45,742 nt of DNA from NCBI GenBank assembly GCA_016209885.1, contig JACQVF010000052.1, positions 1 to 45,742 on the forward strand, written 5' to 3'. The DNA is from Gemmatimonadota bacterium. Its GTDB lineage: Bacteria; Gemmatimonadota; Gemmatimonadetes; Longimicrobiales; Gaopeijiaceae. Below the pieces are notes generated by a model. The model worked only from the letters and a program-made list of their open reading frames with translations. It was not told where the DNA came from and made no database searches. A program made the position numbers and the translations under genes. Below are positions 1 to 9,747 of the stretch, in pieces (the stretch's first letter is position 1; each line of letters opens with the position of its first letter).

Positions 1-2168
1 TCGTCCTCCTCCCGCTCCTCGGGTTCCTGGCAAACGGGGCGCTGGCGCTGCTGGCAGCCCGACGCGCCGTGGGCGGCGGGCGGCGTGAGGACGAAGAGGA
101 TGTCGCGGCGGGCATGCATGCCCGTGGCGGCAGCCCCGCGGGGGGCCGCGCCGGCGACCACGGTCATGCCCCCGGCAGTGCCCACGGAGGCGCGCACGGA
201 GGCGCGCACGGAGGCGCGAAGCCGTGGACGCACCGGTGGCCGAGCTGGCTCGGTCCGGGCGTGATCGGGCTCGCGTTCGTCATCGCCGTGGTGAACTTCC
301 TGAGGATGGCGGGAGCCGAGCTCCATGAGCCCGCAGTGGTGCCGTACTGGCAGTGGATCATGGCTGGCGCCGTGGAGATCGACGCGGCGCTCCAGCTCGA
401 TGCGCTCTCCATGATCCTGACGCTCATCGTGACAGGGGTGAGCTTCCTGATCCACGTGTACAGCGTGGGGTACATGGGGGAGGATCCCGGCTACCCGCGC
501 TACTTCGCGTATCTCAACCTTTTCGTCTTCTTCATGCTCGTGCTCGTGCTGGGGTCGAGCTTCGTCACGATGTTCGTCGGTTGGGAGGGTGTCGGGCTCT
601 GTAGCTACCTGCTCATCGGCTTCTGGTTCACGGACCGGGCGAAGGCGGACGCCGGCAAGAAGGCGTTCATCGTGAACCGGATCGGCGATTTCGGCTTCCT
701 CATCGGGATCTTCCTGATCGCCGTGAACTTCGGGAGCGTGGATTTTGTTCCGGTCTTCGAGCAGGCGCCGGAGCTGCTGACCTACGGGGGTGGGCTGGCT
801 ACGGCGATCGGGCTCTTCCTGTTCCTGGGCGCGGTGGGAAAGAGCGCGCAGATCCCCCTCTACGTCTGGTTGCCGGACGCCATGGCAGGGCCCACGCCGG
901 TCTCTGCGCTGATCCACGCGGCGACCATGGTGACAGCCGGGGTCTACATGGTCGCGCGCGCCTCGGTGCTCTACGCCCTGGCGCCCGCGGCAAGCGCCAC
1001 GGTGGCCGGCATTGGCGTTCTCACGGCGCTCTTCGCGGCCACCATCGGACTGGCGCAGTACAACATCAAGCGGGTGCTCGCCTACTCTACGATCTCGCAG
1101 CTGGGCTACATGTTCCTGGGCGTGGGGGTGGGCGCCTACGCCGCCGGGATCTTCCACCTCATGACCCACGCCTTCTTCAAGGCGCTCCTGTTCCTGTGTT
1201 CGGGCGCCGTGATCCACGCCCTTCACCGTGCCTTCCACCACACGGGGAAGGACCGGGATCCCGAGGACATGCGCAACATGGGCGGGCTCTCCCGGTATCT
1301 GCCCATCACGTGGATCACCATGTGGGTCGGCACGCTGGCCATCGCGGGCATCTGGCCGTTCGCCGGGTTCTTTTCCAAGGACGAGATCATCTGGCAGACG
1401 GCCGTGCGCGCCGTGGGGCCGTTCCGCGGCCTCTACACCGTGTACTGGGTGATGGCGCTTGCCGCTGCGGTGCTGACGGCGATCTACATGGCACGACTCA
1501 TGGTGCTCACGTTCCACGGGGAAACCCGGACCGGGGAGGATGAGCGGCGCCACCTGCACGAGGCGCCGCGCGTCATGACCGTTGTGCTCGTGGTCCTGGC
1601 CGTCCTGTCGGTCTTCGGCGGGTGGGTGAACGTGTCCGAGAGCCTTCGGAAATCCATGGTGGGGCTCTTCGGGCTGCTGCCGGCCGCAGAATGGCTGCAT
1701 CACTGGCTGGAGCCCGTCACGGAGCTGGCCGACGAGGTCCGGCTGGCGCAGTTGGGCGAGCCGGCGCGGGAGGCGCCCCTGGGCGGCGGTGAGGTGGGGT
1801 GGGCGCTCGCGGCGACGGTGCTGGCGGTGGCGGTCGTCCTGGCCACGGTCCGGGTGATCTCGTCCTGGAAGTACCGGCTCGCCGCCGAGACGCCGGAGCC
1901 TGTGGGACTCCGCAGGGTGCTGTACCACAAGTACTACGTGGACGAGCTCTACGACCTCATGGTCGTGCGCCCCGTCCTCGCCCTGTCCCGCGCCGCGTGG
2001 CGGTTCATCGACGATGAGATCATCGACCGCACGGTGGACGCCGTGGGGCTCGTGGCGCGCGCGTTGGGTTGGCTCGGCAGCCGGCTGCAGACGGGACAGG
2101 TCAACACCTACGCGCTGGTACTTGCGCTCGGCGTTCTTCTCCTCCTGGGCGTGACGATTGCACGGTGA
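1..2168 (+). CDS. nuoL: NADH-quinone oxidoreductase subunit L, 5' end cut by window
   Basis: This is the large antiporter-like proton-pumping subunit of respiratory complex I, in the cytoplasmic membrane. The frame is open from base 3. The codons before the GTG at 69 encode a hydrophobic helix (VLLPLLGFLANGALALLAA) that fits the first membrane helix of NuoL, so that GTG is internal and only a few codons are missing. Family motifs seen are WEGVGLCSYLLIGFW, VNRIGDFGF and GKSAQIPLYVWLPDAM with its conserved lysine, followed by many membrane helices and the C-terminal extension that forms the lateral helix. The loop between the first two helices carries an odd His/Gly-rich insert. The gene is followed directly by nuoM and nuoN, the usual end of a nuo operon. 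Confidence 0.96.
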   Translation, partial: VLLPLLGFLANGALALLAARRAVGGGRREDEEDVAAGMHARGGSPAGGRAGDHGHAPGSAHGGAHGGAHGGAKPWTHRWPSWLGPGVIGLAFVIAVVNFLRMAGAELHEPAVVPYWQWIMAGAVEIDAALQLDALSMILTLIVTGVSFLIHVYSVGYMGEDPGYPRYFAYLNLFVFFMLVLVLGSSFVTMFVGWEGVGLCSYLLIGFWFTDRAKADAGKKAFIVNRIGDFGFLIGIFLIAVNFGSVDFVPVFEQAPELLTYGGGLATAIGLFLFLGAVGKSAQIPLYVWLPDAMAGPTPVSALIHAATMVTAGVYMVARASVLYALAPAASATVAGIGVLTALFAATIGLAQYNIKRVLAYSTISQLGYMFLGVGVGAYAAGIFHLMTHAFFKALLFLCSGAVIHALHRAFHHTGKDRDPEDMRNMGGLSRYLPITWITMWVGTLAIAGIWPFAGFFSKDEIIWQTAVRAVGPFRGLYTVYWVMALAAAVLTAIYMARLMVLTFHGETRTGEDERRHLHEAPRVMTVVLVVLAVLSVFGGWVNVSESLRKSMVGLFGLLPAAEWLHHWLEPVTELADEVRLAQLGEPAREAPLGGGEVGWALAATVLAVAVVLATVRVISSWKYRLAAETPEPVGLRRVLYHKYYVDELYDLMVVRPVLALSRAAWRFIDDEIIDRTVDAVGLVARALGWLGSRLQTGQVNTYALVLALGVLLLLGVTIAR
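183..218 (+). repeat. 12-bp tandem repeat inside nuoL (x3)
   Basis: Three identical copies of CACGGAGGCGCG lie in frame in nuoL and encode a repeated His-Gly-Gly-Ala unit in the loop after the first membrane helix. The flanking loop also has several His and Gly residues. It looks like slippage expansion in a tolerant loop. Confidence 0.9.
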
Positions 2169-2175
2169 TGGCGCA

Positions 2176-3753
2176 ATGACGGCGCTCCTGGACTCGCTAA
2201 CCTACGCCGGCTGGATCCTCCACGCCCTCGTCTGGTTCCCCCTGGCGGGGGCCGTCACGGTGCTCTCGGCGCCCGCACGCCAGGCGAAGTGGATCGCGTT
2301 CTGGACGGGCCTGGGCGTCTTCGTCCTGAGCCTCGGGCTGTGGTGGGAGTTCGAGCCGGGCACCGCGGAGTTCCAGATCGCGAGCACGACCCCGTGGATC
2401 GAGTCGTGGGGTGTCTCCTATAGCTTGGGGATCGACGGGATCTCCCTCTTCCTGGTCCTGCTCACCACGCTCATGTCGCCCGTCGCCATCCTCGGCTCGT
2501 TCCGCTACATCGACCGCCGCGAGAAGGCGTTCTACGCCCTCATGCTCATCCTGGAGACGGGCGTGCTGGGCGTTTTCCTGGCCCTCGACCTCTTCCTCTT
2601 CTATGTCTTCTGGGAGATCACGCTCGTTCCCATGTACTTCATCATCGGGGTCTGGGGAAGCGAGCAGCGCATCTATGCGGCCATCAAGTTCTTCCTGTTC
2701 ACGGCGTTCGGATCGTTGCTCATGCTGGTGGCGATCCTGTATCTCTACTTCAGGGCTAGATCGGTAAGTGGTGTTGCCACTTTCGCTTATAACGATCTGC
2801 TCAACGTGCCCCTGACGCTCCGGGAGCAGCTCTGGCTCTTCGCGGCGTTCGCGCTGGCGTTCGCGATCAAGGTGCCGGTGTTCCCGCTGCACACGTGGTT
2901 GCCGCTGGCCCATGTGGAGGCGCCGACGCCGGGCTCGGTGATCCTGGCGGCGATCCTGCTGAAGCTGGGGGCGTACGGCTTTCTGCGCTTCCTCTTGCCG
3001 TTCTTCCCAGGTGCCTCGACGCACCCCACGGTGGTCACGGTCATGCTGCTGCTGGGGGCGATCGGGGTGATCTACGCGGCGTGGGTGGCGGCCGTACAGC
3101 CGGATGCGAAGAAGCTGGTGGCGTACACTTCCGTGGCGCACATGGGGTTCGTGGTGTTGGGTACGTTTGCGCTGACGGTTTCGGGGATCCAGGGCGGGCT
3201 CATCGTGATGATCTCGCACGGGCTCTCGACGGGGGCGCTGTTCCTGCTGGTGGGGATGCTGTACGAACGGCGGCACACGCGGCTCATCGCGGAGTTCGGC
3301 GGTCTGGCAGTGGTGGCGCCGTGGTTTGCGGCGGCGTTCATGATCACGGCGCTGGCGTCCATCGGTGTGCCGGGCACGAGCGGCTTCGTGGGCGAGTTCC
3401 TGGCGCTTCTGGGAACGTTCCAGACGCACCCGGTGGTAGCGCTGGTCTCGGCCACGGGTGTGATCTTCGCGGCGTACTACATGCTTCCGATGGTACAGCG
3501 GATCTGGTTCAATGCGCTGGATCGTGAGGAGAACCGGGAGGTGAAGGATCTGTCGCGGCGGGAGGTCGCGGTGCTGGCGCCGCTGGTTGCGCTCATGATC
3601 GTTCTCGGCTTCTACCCGGCGCCGCTCCTCGGGCGCATGGAGCCGAGCGTGAAGGCGGTGGTGGAGCGGGTAGAACGTGCTGCTGCGACGCCGGTGCAGG
3701 CGGAAGCCAGCGGGCGAGCGGGCGATGGGAGTCGCGGGGTGGAGGCGCGCTAA
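2176..3753 (+). CDS. nuoM: NADH-quinone oxidoreductase subunit M
   Basis: Second antiporter-like membrane subunit of complex I (about 525 residues, normal for the family). NuoM hallmarks are visible: FWEITLVPMYFIIGVWG with the conserved glutamate, then KVPVFPLHTWLPLAHVEAPT and a later VAYTSVAHMGFVVLG. I chose the ATG at 2176, eight bases after the nuoL stop. An in-frame TTG at 2158 would overlap nuoL and add six polar residues not expected in the family. The last 30 or so residues after the final helix are a polar, probably disordered tail. nuoN follows three bases after the stop, so the two are almost certainly co-transcribed. Confidence 0.96.
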   Translation: MTALLDSLTYAGWILHALVWFPLAGAVTVLSAPARQAKWIAFWTGLGVFVLSLGLWWEFEPGTAEFQIASTTPWIESWGVSYSLGIDGISLFLVLLTTLMSPVAILGSFRYIDRREKAFYALMLILETGVLGVFLALDLFLFYVFWEITLVPMYFIIGVWGSEQRIYAAIKFFLFTAFGSLLMLVAILYLYFRARSVSGVATFAYNDLLNVPLTLREQLWLFAAFALAFAIKVPVFPLHTWLPLAHVEAPTPGSVILAAILLKLGAYGFLRFLLPFFPGASTHPTVVTVMLLLGAIGVIYAAWVAAVQPDAKKLVAYTSVAHMGFVVLGTFALTVSGIQGGLIVMISHGLSTGALFLLVGMLYERRHTRLIAEFGGLAVVAPWFAAAFMITALASIGVPGTSGFVGEFLALLGTFQTHPVVALVSATGVIFAAYYMLPMVQRIWFNALDREENREVKDLSRREVAVLAPLVALMIVLGFYPAPLLGRMEPSVKAVVERVERAAATPVQAEASGRAGDGSRGVEAR

Positions 3754-3756
3754 GAG

Positions 3757-5265
3757 ATGTCATTGGACTTCACGCGGTCGATCCACTTCTTCTGGGCGCT
3801 GCTCCCGGAGCTGGTGCTGTCGGCCTGGGCGCTTCTGGTGCTGCTGGTGGACGTGTGGCAGAGGGGTTCGCGGAGCGGGCCCTCCTCGCCCACCATTGCG
3901 TGGTTGAGTCTTGCGGGGGTGTTGCTCGCGGGCGTGGCGAACGGGTGGCTCTACCGGGTTGTGGAGGCCGTGCCCACGTCCATGGTGGCGGTGGACGGGT
4001 TCCGCCTTTTCGCGAACTGGGTGTTCCTGCTCTCGGCGGCGCTCACGATCCTCATTTCGTTCGGTTACCTGACGCGCCAGGGCTTGAGGATCGGCGAGTT
4101 CTACGTGCTCGTGCTCCTGGCGACGGTGGGGATGATGTTCATGGCGGGAAGCCGCGACCTCATTCTCATCTTTCTCGGCCTCGAGGTGATGTCGGTAGCC
4201 GTCTACGTGCTGAGCGCGCTGAACCGTCGGGACCGGAAGTCGTCGGAGGCGGGGCTCAAGTACTTCCTGCTGGGCGCGTTTTCTACGGGCTTCTTCCTGT
4301 ACGGGATCGCGCTCGTTTACGGGGCGACGGGGACCACGAACCTGGTGCTGATGTCGGTGAGTATCGGGGTCTCGGAGCCGTCGGGCGCACTGCTGCTCCT
4401 GGGGATCGGGCTCCTGGCCATCGGCTTCGGGTTCAAGGTCTCGGCGGTCCCGTTCCATATGTGGACGCCGGACGTGTACGAGGGGGCGCCGACGCCGATC
4501 ACGGCGTTCATGGCCGCCGGCGTGAAAGCGGCGGCGTTCGCGGCGCTGCTTCGGGTCTTCGTGGTGGCGTTCGGCGAGGTGTACGAGAGCTGGTACCTGA
4601 TCGTGTGGTGGCTGGCGGCGGTCACCATGGTGGTGGCGAACCTGATCGCGCTGGTGCAGTCGAATGTAAAGCGCATGCTTGCGTACTCGAGCATCGCGCA
4701 TGCGGGCTATCTGCTCGTGGCGCTCGTGGCCGCGAACGAGCTGGGGCTCGCGGCCATGCTCTTCTACCTCTTGATCTACACGCTGATGAACATCGGCGCC
4801 TTCGCCATCGTGATCAGCGTGGCGCACCAAGGCGAGGAGCGACTGGACACAGAGGACTACGCGGGGTTGGGCTGGCAGCGGCCCGTGCTGGCGACGCTGC
4901 TGACGATCTTCCTCCTCTCGCTGGCGGGTTTCCCGGGCACCGGCGGCTTCATGGGCAAGATCTACCTGCTCCAGGCGGCGGCGGACGCGAAGCTGTGGAC
5001 GCTGGCCGTCGTGCTGGTGCTCACCACGCTGCTGTCCTACTGGTACTATCTACGGGTCGCGTGGTACATGTGGATGCGGGAGGCGCCGTCGCCGGACGCG
5101 CACAGCGCGGTGGTAGCGCCGCTGCCCATGCGCGTGGCACTCGTCATCGGCGCGGGCGGCGTCGTTGTCCTCGGCGTCTTCCCGGATGCCGCGCTCGAGT
5201 GTGCACGTGCGAGCGTGAGCGGGCTCATGAGCGCCAGTGCTGCGGTCCTGGGGCTGGCGCGGTAG
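3757..5265 (+). CDS. nuoN: NADH-quinone oxidoreductase subunit N
   Basis: Third antiporter-like membrane subunit of complex I (502 residues). Recognised by LIFLGLEVMSVAVYVLSAL with the conserved glutamate, the lysine-bearing GLKYFLLGAFSTGFFLYG, KVSAVPFHMWTPDVYEGAPT and KRMLAYSSIAHAGYLLVAL. About fourteen hydrophobic segments run to the end. It begins three bases after nuoM and is the last nuo gene here. The next gene is unrelated and starts 41 bases on, with no clear terminator between. Confidence 0.96.
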   Translation: MSLDFTRSIHFFWALLPELVLSAWALLVLLVDVWQRGSRSGPSSPTIAWLSLAGVLLAGVANGWLYRVVEAVPTSMVAVDGFRLFANWVFLLSAALTILISFGYLTRQGLRIGEFYVLVLLATVGMMFMAGSRDLILIFLGLEVMSVAVYVLSALNRRDRKSSEAGLKYFLLGAFSTGFFLYGIALVYGATGTTNLVLMSVSIGVSEPSGALLLLGIGLLAIGFGFKVSAVPFHMWTPDVYEGAPTPITAFMAAGVKAAAFAALLRVFVVAFGEVYESWYLIVWWLAAVTMVVANLIALVQSNVKRMLAYSSIAHAGYLLVALVAANELGLAAMLFYLLIYTLMNIGAFAIVISVAHQGEERLDTEDYAGLGWQRPVLATLLTIFLLSLAGFPGTGGFMGKIYLLQAAADAKLWTLAVVLVLTTLLSYWYYLRVAWYMWMREAPSPDAHSAVVAPLPMRVALVIGAGGVVVLGVFPDAALECARASVSGLMSASAAVLGLAR

Positions 5266-5306
5266 CGCTTGCGCCGGCTGCCGGAGTCCCGGTGCCTTAT
5301 TGTTCC

Positions 5307-6674
5307 ATGGATCTTCAGCCGCACATTTTTCGCCAGTACGACATTCGGGGCGTCGTCGGGGTCGACCTGGACGCGGAGGTTGCCGCCGCCGTCGGCCGGG
5401 CCTACGGGACGCGGCTGAGGCGACAGGTACCCGGCGCGCCGCGCGTCGTGGTGGGGCACGACAACCGGCCCAGCTCCCCGTCGCTGGCGAGCGGCTTCAT
5501 CGCGGGGGCGCGCGAGGCTGGTGTCCACGTGACCCAGGTCGGCACCGTACCCACGCCGGTCCTCTATTGGGCCGAGGATTCGCTGGGTGCGCACGGGGGC
5601 GTTCAGATCACGGGCTCACACAACCCGCCGGAGTATAACGGGCTCAAGATGTCGATGGCGGCCCGGGCGCTCTACGGCGATGCGATCCGGGAGCTCTTTC
5701 GCATGATCGAGTCCGGCGACCTGGAGCGCGGAAGCGGCTCGCTGCGGACGGAGGAGGTTATCGAGTCGTACATCGCGGACGTGAGCCGGCGTTTCTCTGT
5801 GGCCCGGCGCGTCCGCGTGGCCGTGGACTGCGGGAACGGGGTGGGCTCCCTGGTGGCGGGGCGGTTGCTCACCGCCCTGGGCGCGGATGTGCGCACGCTG
5901 TACTGCGAATCGGACGGCACGTTCCCGAACCATCACCCGGACCCCACGGTCGACGAGAACCTGGTGGACCTCATCGGTCTGGTGCGGCGCGAGGGATACG
6001 AGGCGGGGATCGCGTTCGACGGGGACGCGGACCGCATTGGCGTAGTGGACGAGCGCGGCGGGATCCTTCGCGGCGATCTCCTTCTTCTCCTGTTCGCCCT
6101 CGATGTCCTCCGGCGCCGGGGTGCCGGGCTGAAGGTCGTGTTCGACGTGAAGTGCTCGCAGGCTCTGCCCGAGATGCTGACGCGGGCAGGCGGCGAGCCC
6201 ATCCTGTGGAAGACCGGTCACTCCCTCATCAAAGAGAAGATGCGCGAGACGGGTGCACCGCTGGCCGGCGAGCTGTCGGGACACATCTGCTTCGCGGACG
6301 AGTACCTGGGCTTCGATGACGCGCTCTACGCCGCCTGCCGGGTCGTGGACCTCCTGGCCCGGGATGAGCGTCCGCTGTCCGAGCAGGTGGCGGAGTTCCC
6401 GACCTACGTGTCCACCCCCGAGATCCGCATCGAGGTCACGGAGGAGTCGAAGTTCGACCTCGTGGAGCGCGCCGTCCGGCACTTCCGGGAGCGCTACGAC
6501 GTCATCGACGTGGACGGCGTGCGTGTCCTCTTCGGCGACGGCTGGGGGCTCCTCAGGGCCTCGAATACTCAGCCGGTGCTGGTGGCGCGCTACGAAGCGC
6601 GGTCGCCAGAGCGCCTGGCGGAGATCCGGGCCGTGATGGAGGGGTGGTTGAGGGAGCAGGGCGTTCATGGCTGA
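5307..6674 (+). CDS. Phosphomannomutase/phosphoglucomutase
   Basis: Alpha-D-phosphohexomutase (455 residues, the size of AlgC/ManB proteins) that interconverts hexose 6- and 1-phosphates, feeding nucleotide-sugar and envelope glycan synthesis. All four active-site loops are present: TGSHNPPEYNGLKM with the phosphoserine at 104, the metal loop FDGDADR at 237-243, the sugar loop GELSGH at 321-326, and the phosphate-binding RASNTQP at 417-423. The start MDLQPHIFRQYDIRG matches the family N-terminus. Substrate preference (mannose or glucose) cannot be decided from sequence alone. Its last eight bases overlap the next gene, which suggests translational coupling. Confidence 0.93.
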   Translation: MDLQPHIFRQYDIRGVVGVDLDAEVAAAVGRAYGTRLRRQVPGAPRVVVGHDNRPSSPSLASGFIAGAREAGVHVTQVGTVPTPVLYWAEDSLGAHGGVQITGSHNPPEYNGLKMSMAARALYGDAIRELFRMIESGDLERGSGSLRTEEVIESYIADVSRRFSVARRVRVAVDCGNGVGSLVAGRLLTALGADVRTLYCESDGTFPNHHPDPTVDENLVDLIGLVRREGYEAGIAFDGDADRIGVVDERGGILRGDLLLLLFALDVLRRRGAGLKVVFDVKCSQALPEMLTRAGGEPILWKTGHSLIKEKMRETGAPLAGELSGHICFADEYLGFDDALYAACRVVDLLARDERPLSEQVAEFPTYVSTPEIRIEVTEESKFDLVERAVRHFRERYDVIDVDGVRVLFGDGWGLLRASNTQPVLVARYEARSPERLAEIRAVMEGWLREQGVHG

Positions 6675-9432
6675 ACGCGGTCGCCGCCTCGGGCGAAGCG
6701 GCCGGATCCTGGTCCTCGTCGGAGTCGCGCTGGTCGTCCTGCTCGTGACCGGCCGCACCCTGGCCGGTTACTACGTGGAGAGCCTCTGGTCGTCCTCTCT
6801 CGGCTACGGCGCCGTCTTCTGGAAGCGCGTCCTCTGGCTCTGGGGACTGCGGCTCGCCGTGGCGAGCGCCACGGCGGCGCTCGTGTTCGTCAATCTGAGG
6901 ATCGTGGCGTCCACCCTGGGGAGCATCCAGATCAAGCGGCGGTACGGCAACATCGAGATCGCGGAGCAGCTCCCCGAGGGCTACGCGCTGGTCTTCGCCG
7001 TCGTGGTGTCCCTGGTGGCAGGCCTGTGGTTCGCCGCTGCGCTGCCGGGCGACAGCGGGCTGCAGATCCTCATCTCCCTGGAGGCGCCGCGGGCGGGCAT
7101 CCTCGATCCGGTACTGAACCGTGACCTGAGCTACTACCTGTTCAGGCTGCCGCTGCAGCGCGCCGTGCTCACCGTCGCGCTACTTCTCGTGTTTGTGGTG
7201 GCACTGCTCTCCGTCGTGGGCTACGCGGTGACCGGCGCGGCCCGTTGGGCGCGCGGGCGCCTCGAGCTCAGCGATGTGCCGCGCCTTCATCTCTCCGGGC
7301 TCGTGGTCATGGCGTTGCTGCTTCTGGCGTGGCGCTATCGGCTCGCGCGCTATGCTCTCGTCACCGATGGCAATGGCTTCCAGGGGATCTTCGGCTACGC
7401 GGACGCCCAGGGGCGGATTCCCGCGTACAACGCCATCGCCGTGCTCGGGCTGGTGGCTGCGGCAGGGATCGTCTGGTCGGCTCTCTCGCGACGTCCGTTT
7501 CCGGCGCTCGCGGGGATCGCCGCGTTCCTGGCCGGCGCCCTGGGGCTCGGCGGTCTCTATCCCGCGTTCGTGCAGCGGCTACGGGTGGAGCCGAACGAGC
7601 TGGAGCGAGAGACGCCTTATCTCGAGTGGAACCTGGCCTTCACGCGCCAGGGCTTCGCGCTCGACGCGCTCCGGCGCGCGCGTCTCGACCCCCGGCCGCC
7701 CTCGCCGGCGGACTGGGAGCAGACGGCCGCTCAGTTCGAGGGCCTGCCCATGTGGACGCGGGAAGCGCTGCTCACGACGTTCCGGCAGGTGGAAGCGCAC
7801 TATCGCTACTACAACTTCTTCGACGTGGCCATCGATCGCTACGCCGCGTCCCAGGGGTACGAGCCGGTGGGCGTGTCGGCCCGGGAGATCGATCCCACCG
7901 GCATCGAGGAGCCGAACTGGCAGAACCTGCACCTGCGCGAGCGATTCATCGTCGGGATGGGCGGGGTCGCGAGCGCCGTCGCGAAGAGCACGGTGGAGGG
8001 CCGGCCCCACATGTACCTGTCGTCCATCCCGCCGGTGCCCACCCGCGGGGCGAAGACGCCGGCCGGCTTGGCGCTGGAGCGGCCGTCCATTTTTTTCGGC
8101 TCCCAGGTACAGCCGTACGCGATCATCAATCCCGGGAGCTCCAGCGCGCCCGGCGCTGCGGGCGTCATTGCGGGTCGGCCGGGCGTAGACTTTCCGCCGG
8201 GGATCGTCCTCCGGTCGCCCCTTCGCATCCTCGCCCTCGCCTGGCGCTTCCAGGATGCGAACCTCCTCTTCGCCAGCGAGATCTCCGAGTCCAGCCGGTT
8301 CATCTTCCGTCGCCAGGTGGAGGAGCGAGCGCGGGCGCTGGCGCCGTTCCTTGCGTTTCTCGAACCGCCGCAGCCGGTGATCCACGAGGGACACATCGTC
8401 TGGTTGCTGGACGGCTTCACCGTGTCGCGCCGCTATCCGCTTTCGACGGCCTATGAGCTACCTACGGGCGCGGCTGCGAACTACGTGCGGAACAGCGTGA
8501 AGGCCACGGTCGATGCAGTGACGGGTGCGGTCACCTTCTTTGCGGCGGATACAGCGGACGTGCTTCTGACGGCGTACCGCGCCGCGTTTCCCGAGCTGTT
8601 CCGCGATCTGGACGAGATGCCGGCGCCGTTGCGCGCTCACCTTCGCTATCCCACTGCGCTCTTCGAGCTCCAGGCCACGGTGCTCGCGCAGTACCATCAG
8701 GAGACGGCGGCATCGTTCCACGGTCAGCACGACCTTTGGGCGACGACGCACGAGCTCGCGGACAAGCAAGCGGCTGTGCCGTACCGGTCGGAGTACGCGT
8801 TTCTGCGACTCCCCGGCGAGGACCGGCCGGAGTTCGTGCTGGGCACCGTATTCGTCCCCGCGGGGCGGCAGAACCTGACGGCTCTGTTCCTGGCGCGGTG
8901 CGACGCGCCGCGATACGGCGAGCTCATCTTGGTGGAGCTGCCGCGGGACCGGCAGATCCCCGGTCCGCGGCAGGTCGAGGCGTTGGTGGAGCAGGATCCC
9001 GGGATCTCGGAGCAGTTTTCACTGTGGCGCCAGAGCGGGAGCGAGGTCTGGTCCGGTCACCTCCGTGTCGTCCCGGTGGGCAACGCGCTCCTCTACGTGG
9101 AGCCCATCTTCCTGGCCGCCGAGGAGGGAGCGATCCCCGAGCTGCGCCGTAGCATCGTGAGCGACGGCGAGCGGGTGGTCATGGCCCCGACCCTCGCGGA
9201 GGCCATCGAGCGCCTCCGGTCCGTAGCGATGGCGCCCGAGGGTGGCGGAGGCACCACAACGAGCGGGGGCTCCGGCCAGGCGGCCGAGGGCTCCGAATGG
9301 CCGACCCGCGCCCTCGAGCTGTTGGAGGAGGCCGAAGCGCGGGCGCGGCAGGGGGACTGGCAGGGCTTCGGCGAGGCACTGGTGCGGCTGCGGGGGCTCC
9401 TCCAGCGGTTTGCCGCTCCCGCGCCGCGCTAG
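6667..9432 (+). CDS. UPF0182 family membrane protein
   Basis: Large integral membrane protein of the UPF0182 (COG1615) family, whose function is unknown. About seven hydrophobic segments occupy roughly residues 13-310. They are followed by some 600 mostly soluble residues, likely outside the cytoplasmic membrane, with family-type stretches such as NWQNLHLRERFIVGMGG and HEGHIVWLLDGFTVS. The C-terminus is a low-complexity Gly/Ser linker and then a short helical segment (ALELLEEAEARARQGDWQGF) typical of the family tail. It overlaps the mutase gene by eight bases. Such proteins are patchily spread among Actinobacteria, Cyanobacteria and a few other phyla. Confidence 0.88.
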   Translation: MAERGRRLGRSGRILVLVGVALVVLLVTGRTLAGYYVESLWSSSLGYGAVFWKRVLWLWGLRLAVASATAALVFVNLRIVASTLGSIQIKRRYGNIEIAEQLPEGYALVFAVVVSLVAGLWFAAALPGDSGLQILISLEAPRAGILDPVLNRDLSYYLFRLPLQRAVLTVALLLVFVVALLSVVGYAVTGAARWARGRLELSDVPRLHLSGLVVMALLLLAWRYRLARYALVTDGNGFQGIFGYADAQGRIPAYNAIAVLGLVAAAGIVWSALSRRPFPALAGIAAFLAGALGLGGLYPAFVQRLRVEPNELERETPYLEWNLAFTRQGFALDALRRARLDPRPPSPADWEQTAAQFEGLPMWTREALLTTFRQVEAHYRYYNFFDVAIDRYAASQGYEPVGVSAREIDPTGIEEPNWQNLHLRERFIVGMGGVASAVAKSTVEGRPHMYLSSIPPVPTRGAKTPAGLALERPSIFFGSQVQPYAIINPGSSSAPGAAGVIAGRPGVDFPPGIVLRSPLRILALAWRFQDANLLFASEISESSRFIFRRQVEERARALAPFLAFLEPPQPVIHEGHIVWLLDGFTVSRRYPLSTAYELPTGAAANYVRNSVKATVDAVTGAVTFFAADTADVLLTAYRAAFPELFRDLDEMPAPLRAHLRYPTALFELQATVLAQYHQETAASFHGQHDLWATTHELADKQAAVPYRSEYAFLRLPGEDRPEFVLGTVFVPAGRQNLTALFLARCDAPRYGELILVELPRDRQIPGPRQVEALVEQDPGISEQFSLWRQSGSEVWSGHLRVVPVGNALLYVEPIFLAAEEGAIPELRRSIVSDGERVVMAPTLAEAIERLRSVAMAPEGGGGTTTSGGSGQAAEGSEWPTRALELLEEAEARARQGDWQGFGEALVRLRGLLQRFAAPAPR

Positions 9433-9512
9433 GTGTTTCATGGCGGAGATGCGCATGAATTCGACCGGCGCTGCATTCCGCCTCACTGCGTTGCGCCTCG
9501 CCCTCACCCGAC

Positions 9513-9526
9513 GCAACGTACGTTGC
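9513..9526. promoter_or_regulatory. Perfect 14-bp palindrome, possible operator
   Basis: GCAACGTACGTTGC is its own reverse complement and sits alone in the gap about 300 bases upstream of sucC. The size and symmetry would suit a dimeric regulator, but no binding protein can be named. Confidence 0.35.
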
Positions 9527-9747
9527 CTCGGGCCCCCGGTCGCAATAGTGCATGGCTATTCTTCCTCGGCGCGCCTTGCGAGGCGGGAGCACCAGAAGCA
9601 GCAACGGTTTCGGTGCGTGACTGTACTTCCTGGCGGGAGTACTGGATGGCCAGGGAAGCGGCGCGGCGGGCCAACGAGCGAGGCGCCGGAGCCGACCAGG
9701 GAGCGCTTGCTGGCTCCAAGAGCGGTCGGTACCTTGACGCCGCCTTG

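Noticed and set aside
2197..4830. Long antisense open frames over nuoM and nuoN (410 and 356 codons)
   Set aside because: They mirror the third-position G/C bias of the real genes, are extremely rich in Arg, Asp, Gln and Glu, and match no family. The sense proteins are unmistakable.
3855..5306. Upstream 484-codon extension of the phosphohexomutase frame across nuoN
   Set aside because: It is an out-of-frame reading of nuoN (Gly/Arg/Ala-rich). The mutase N-terminus is complete from 5307.
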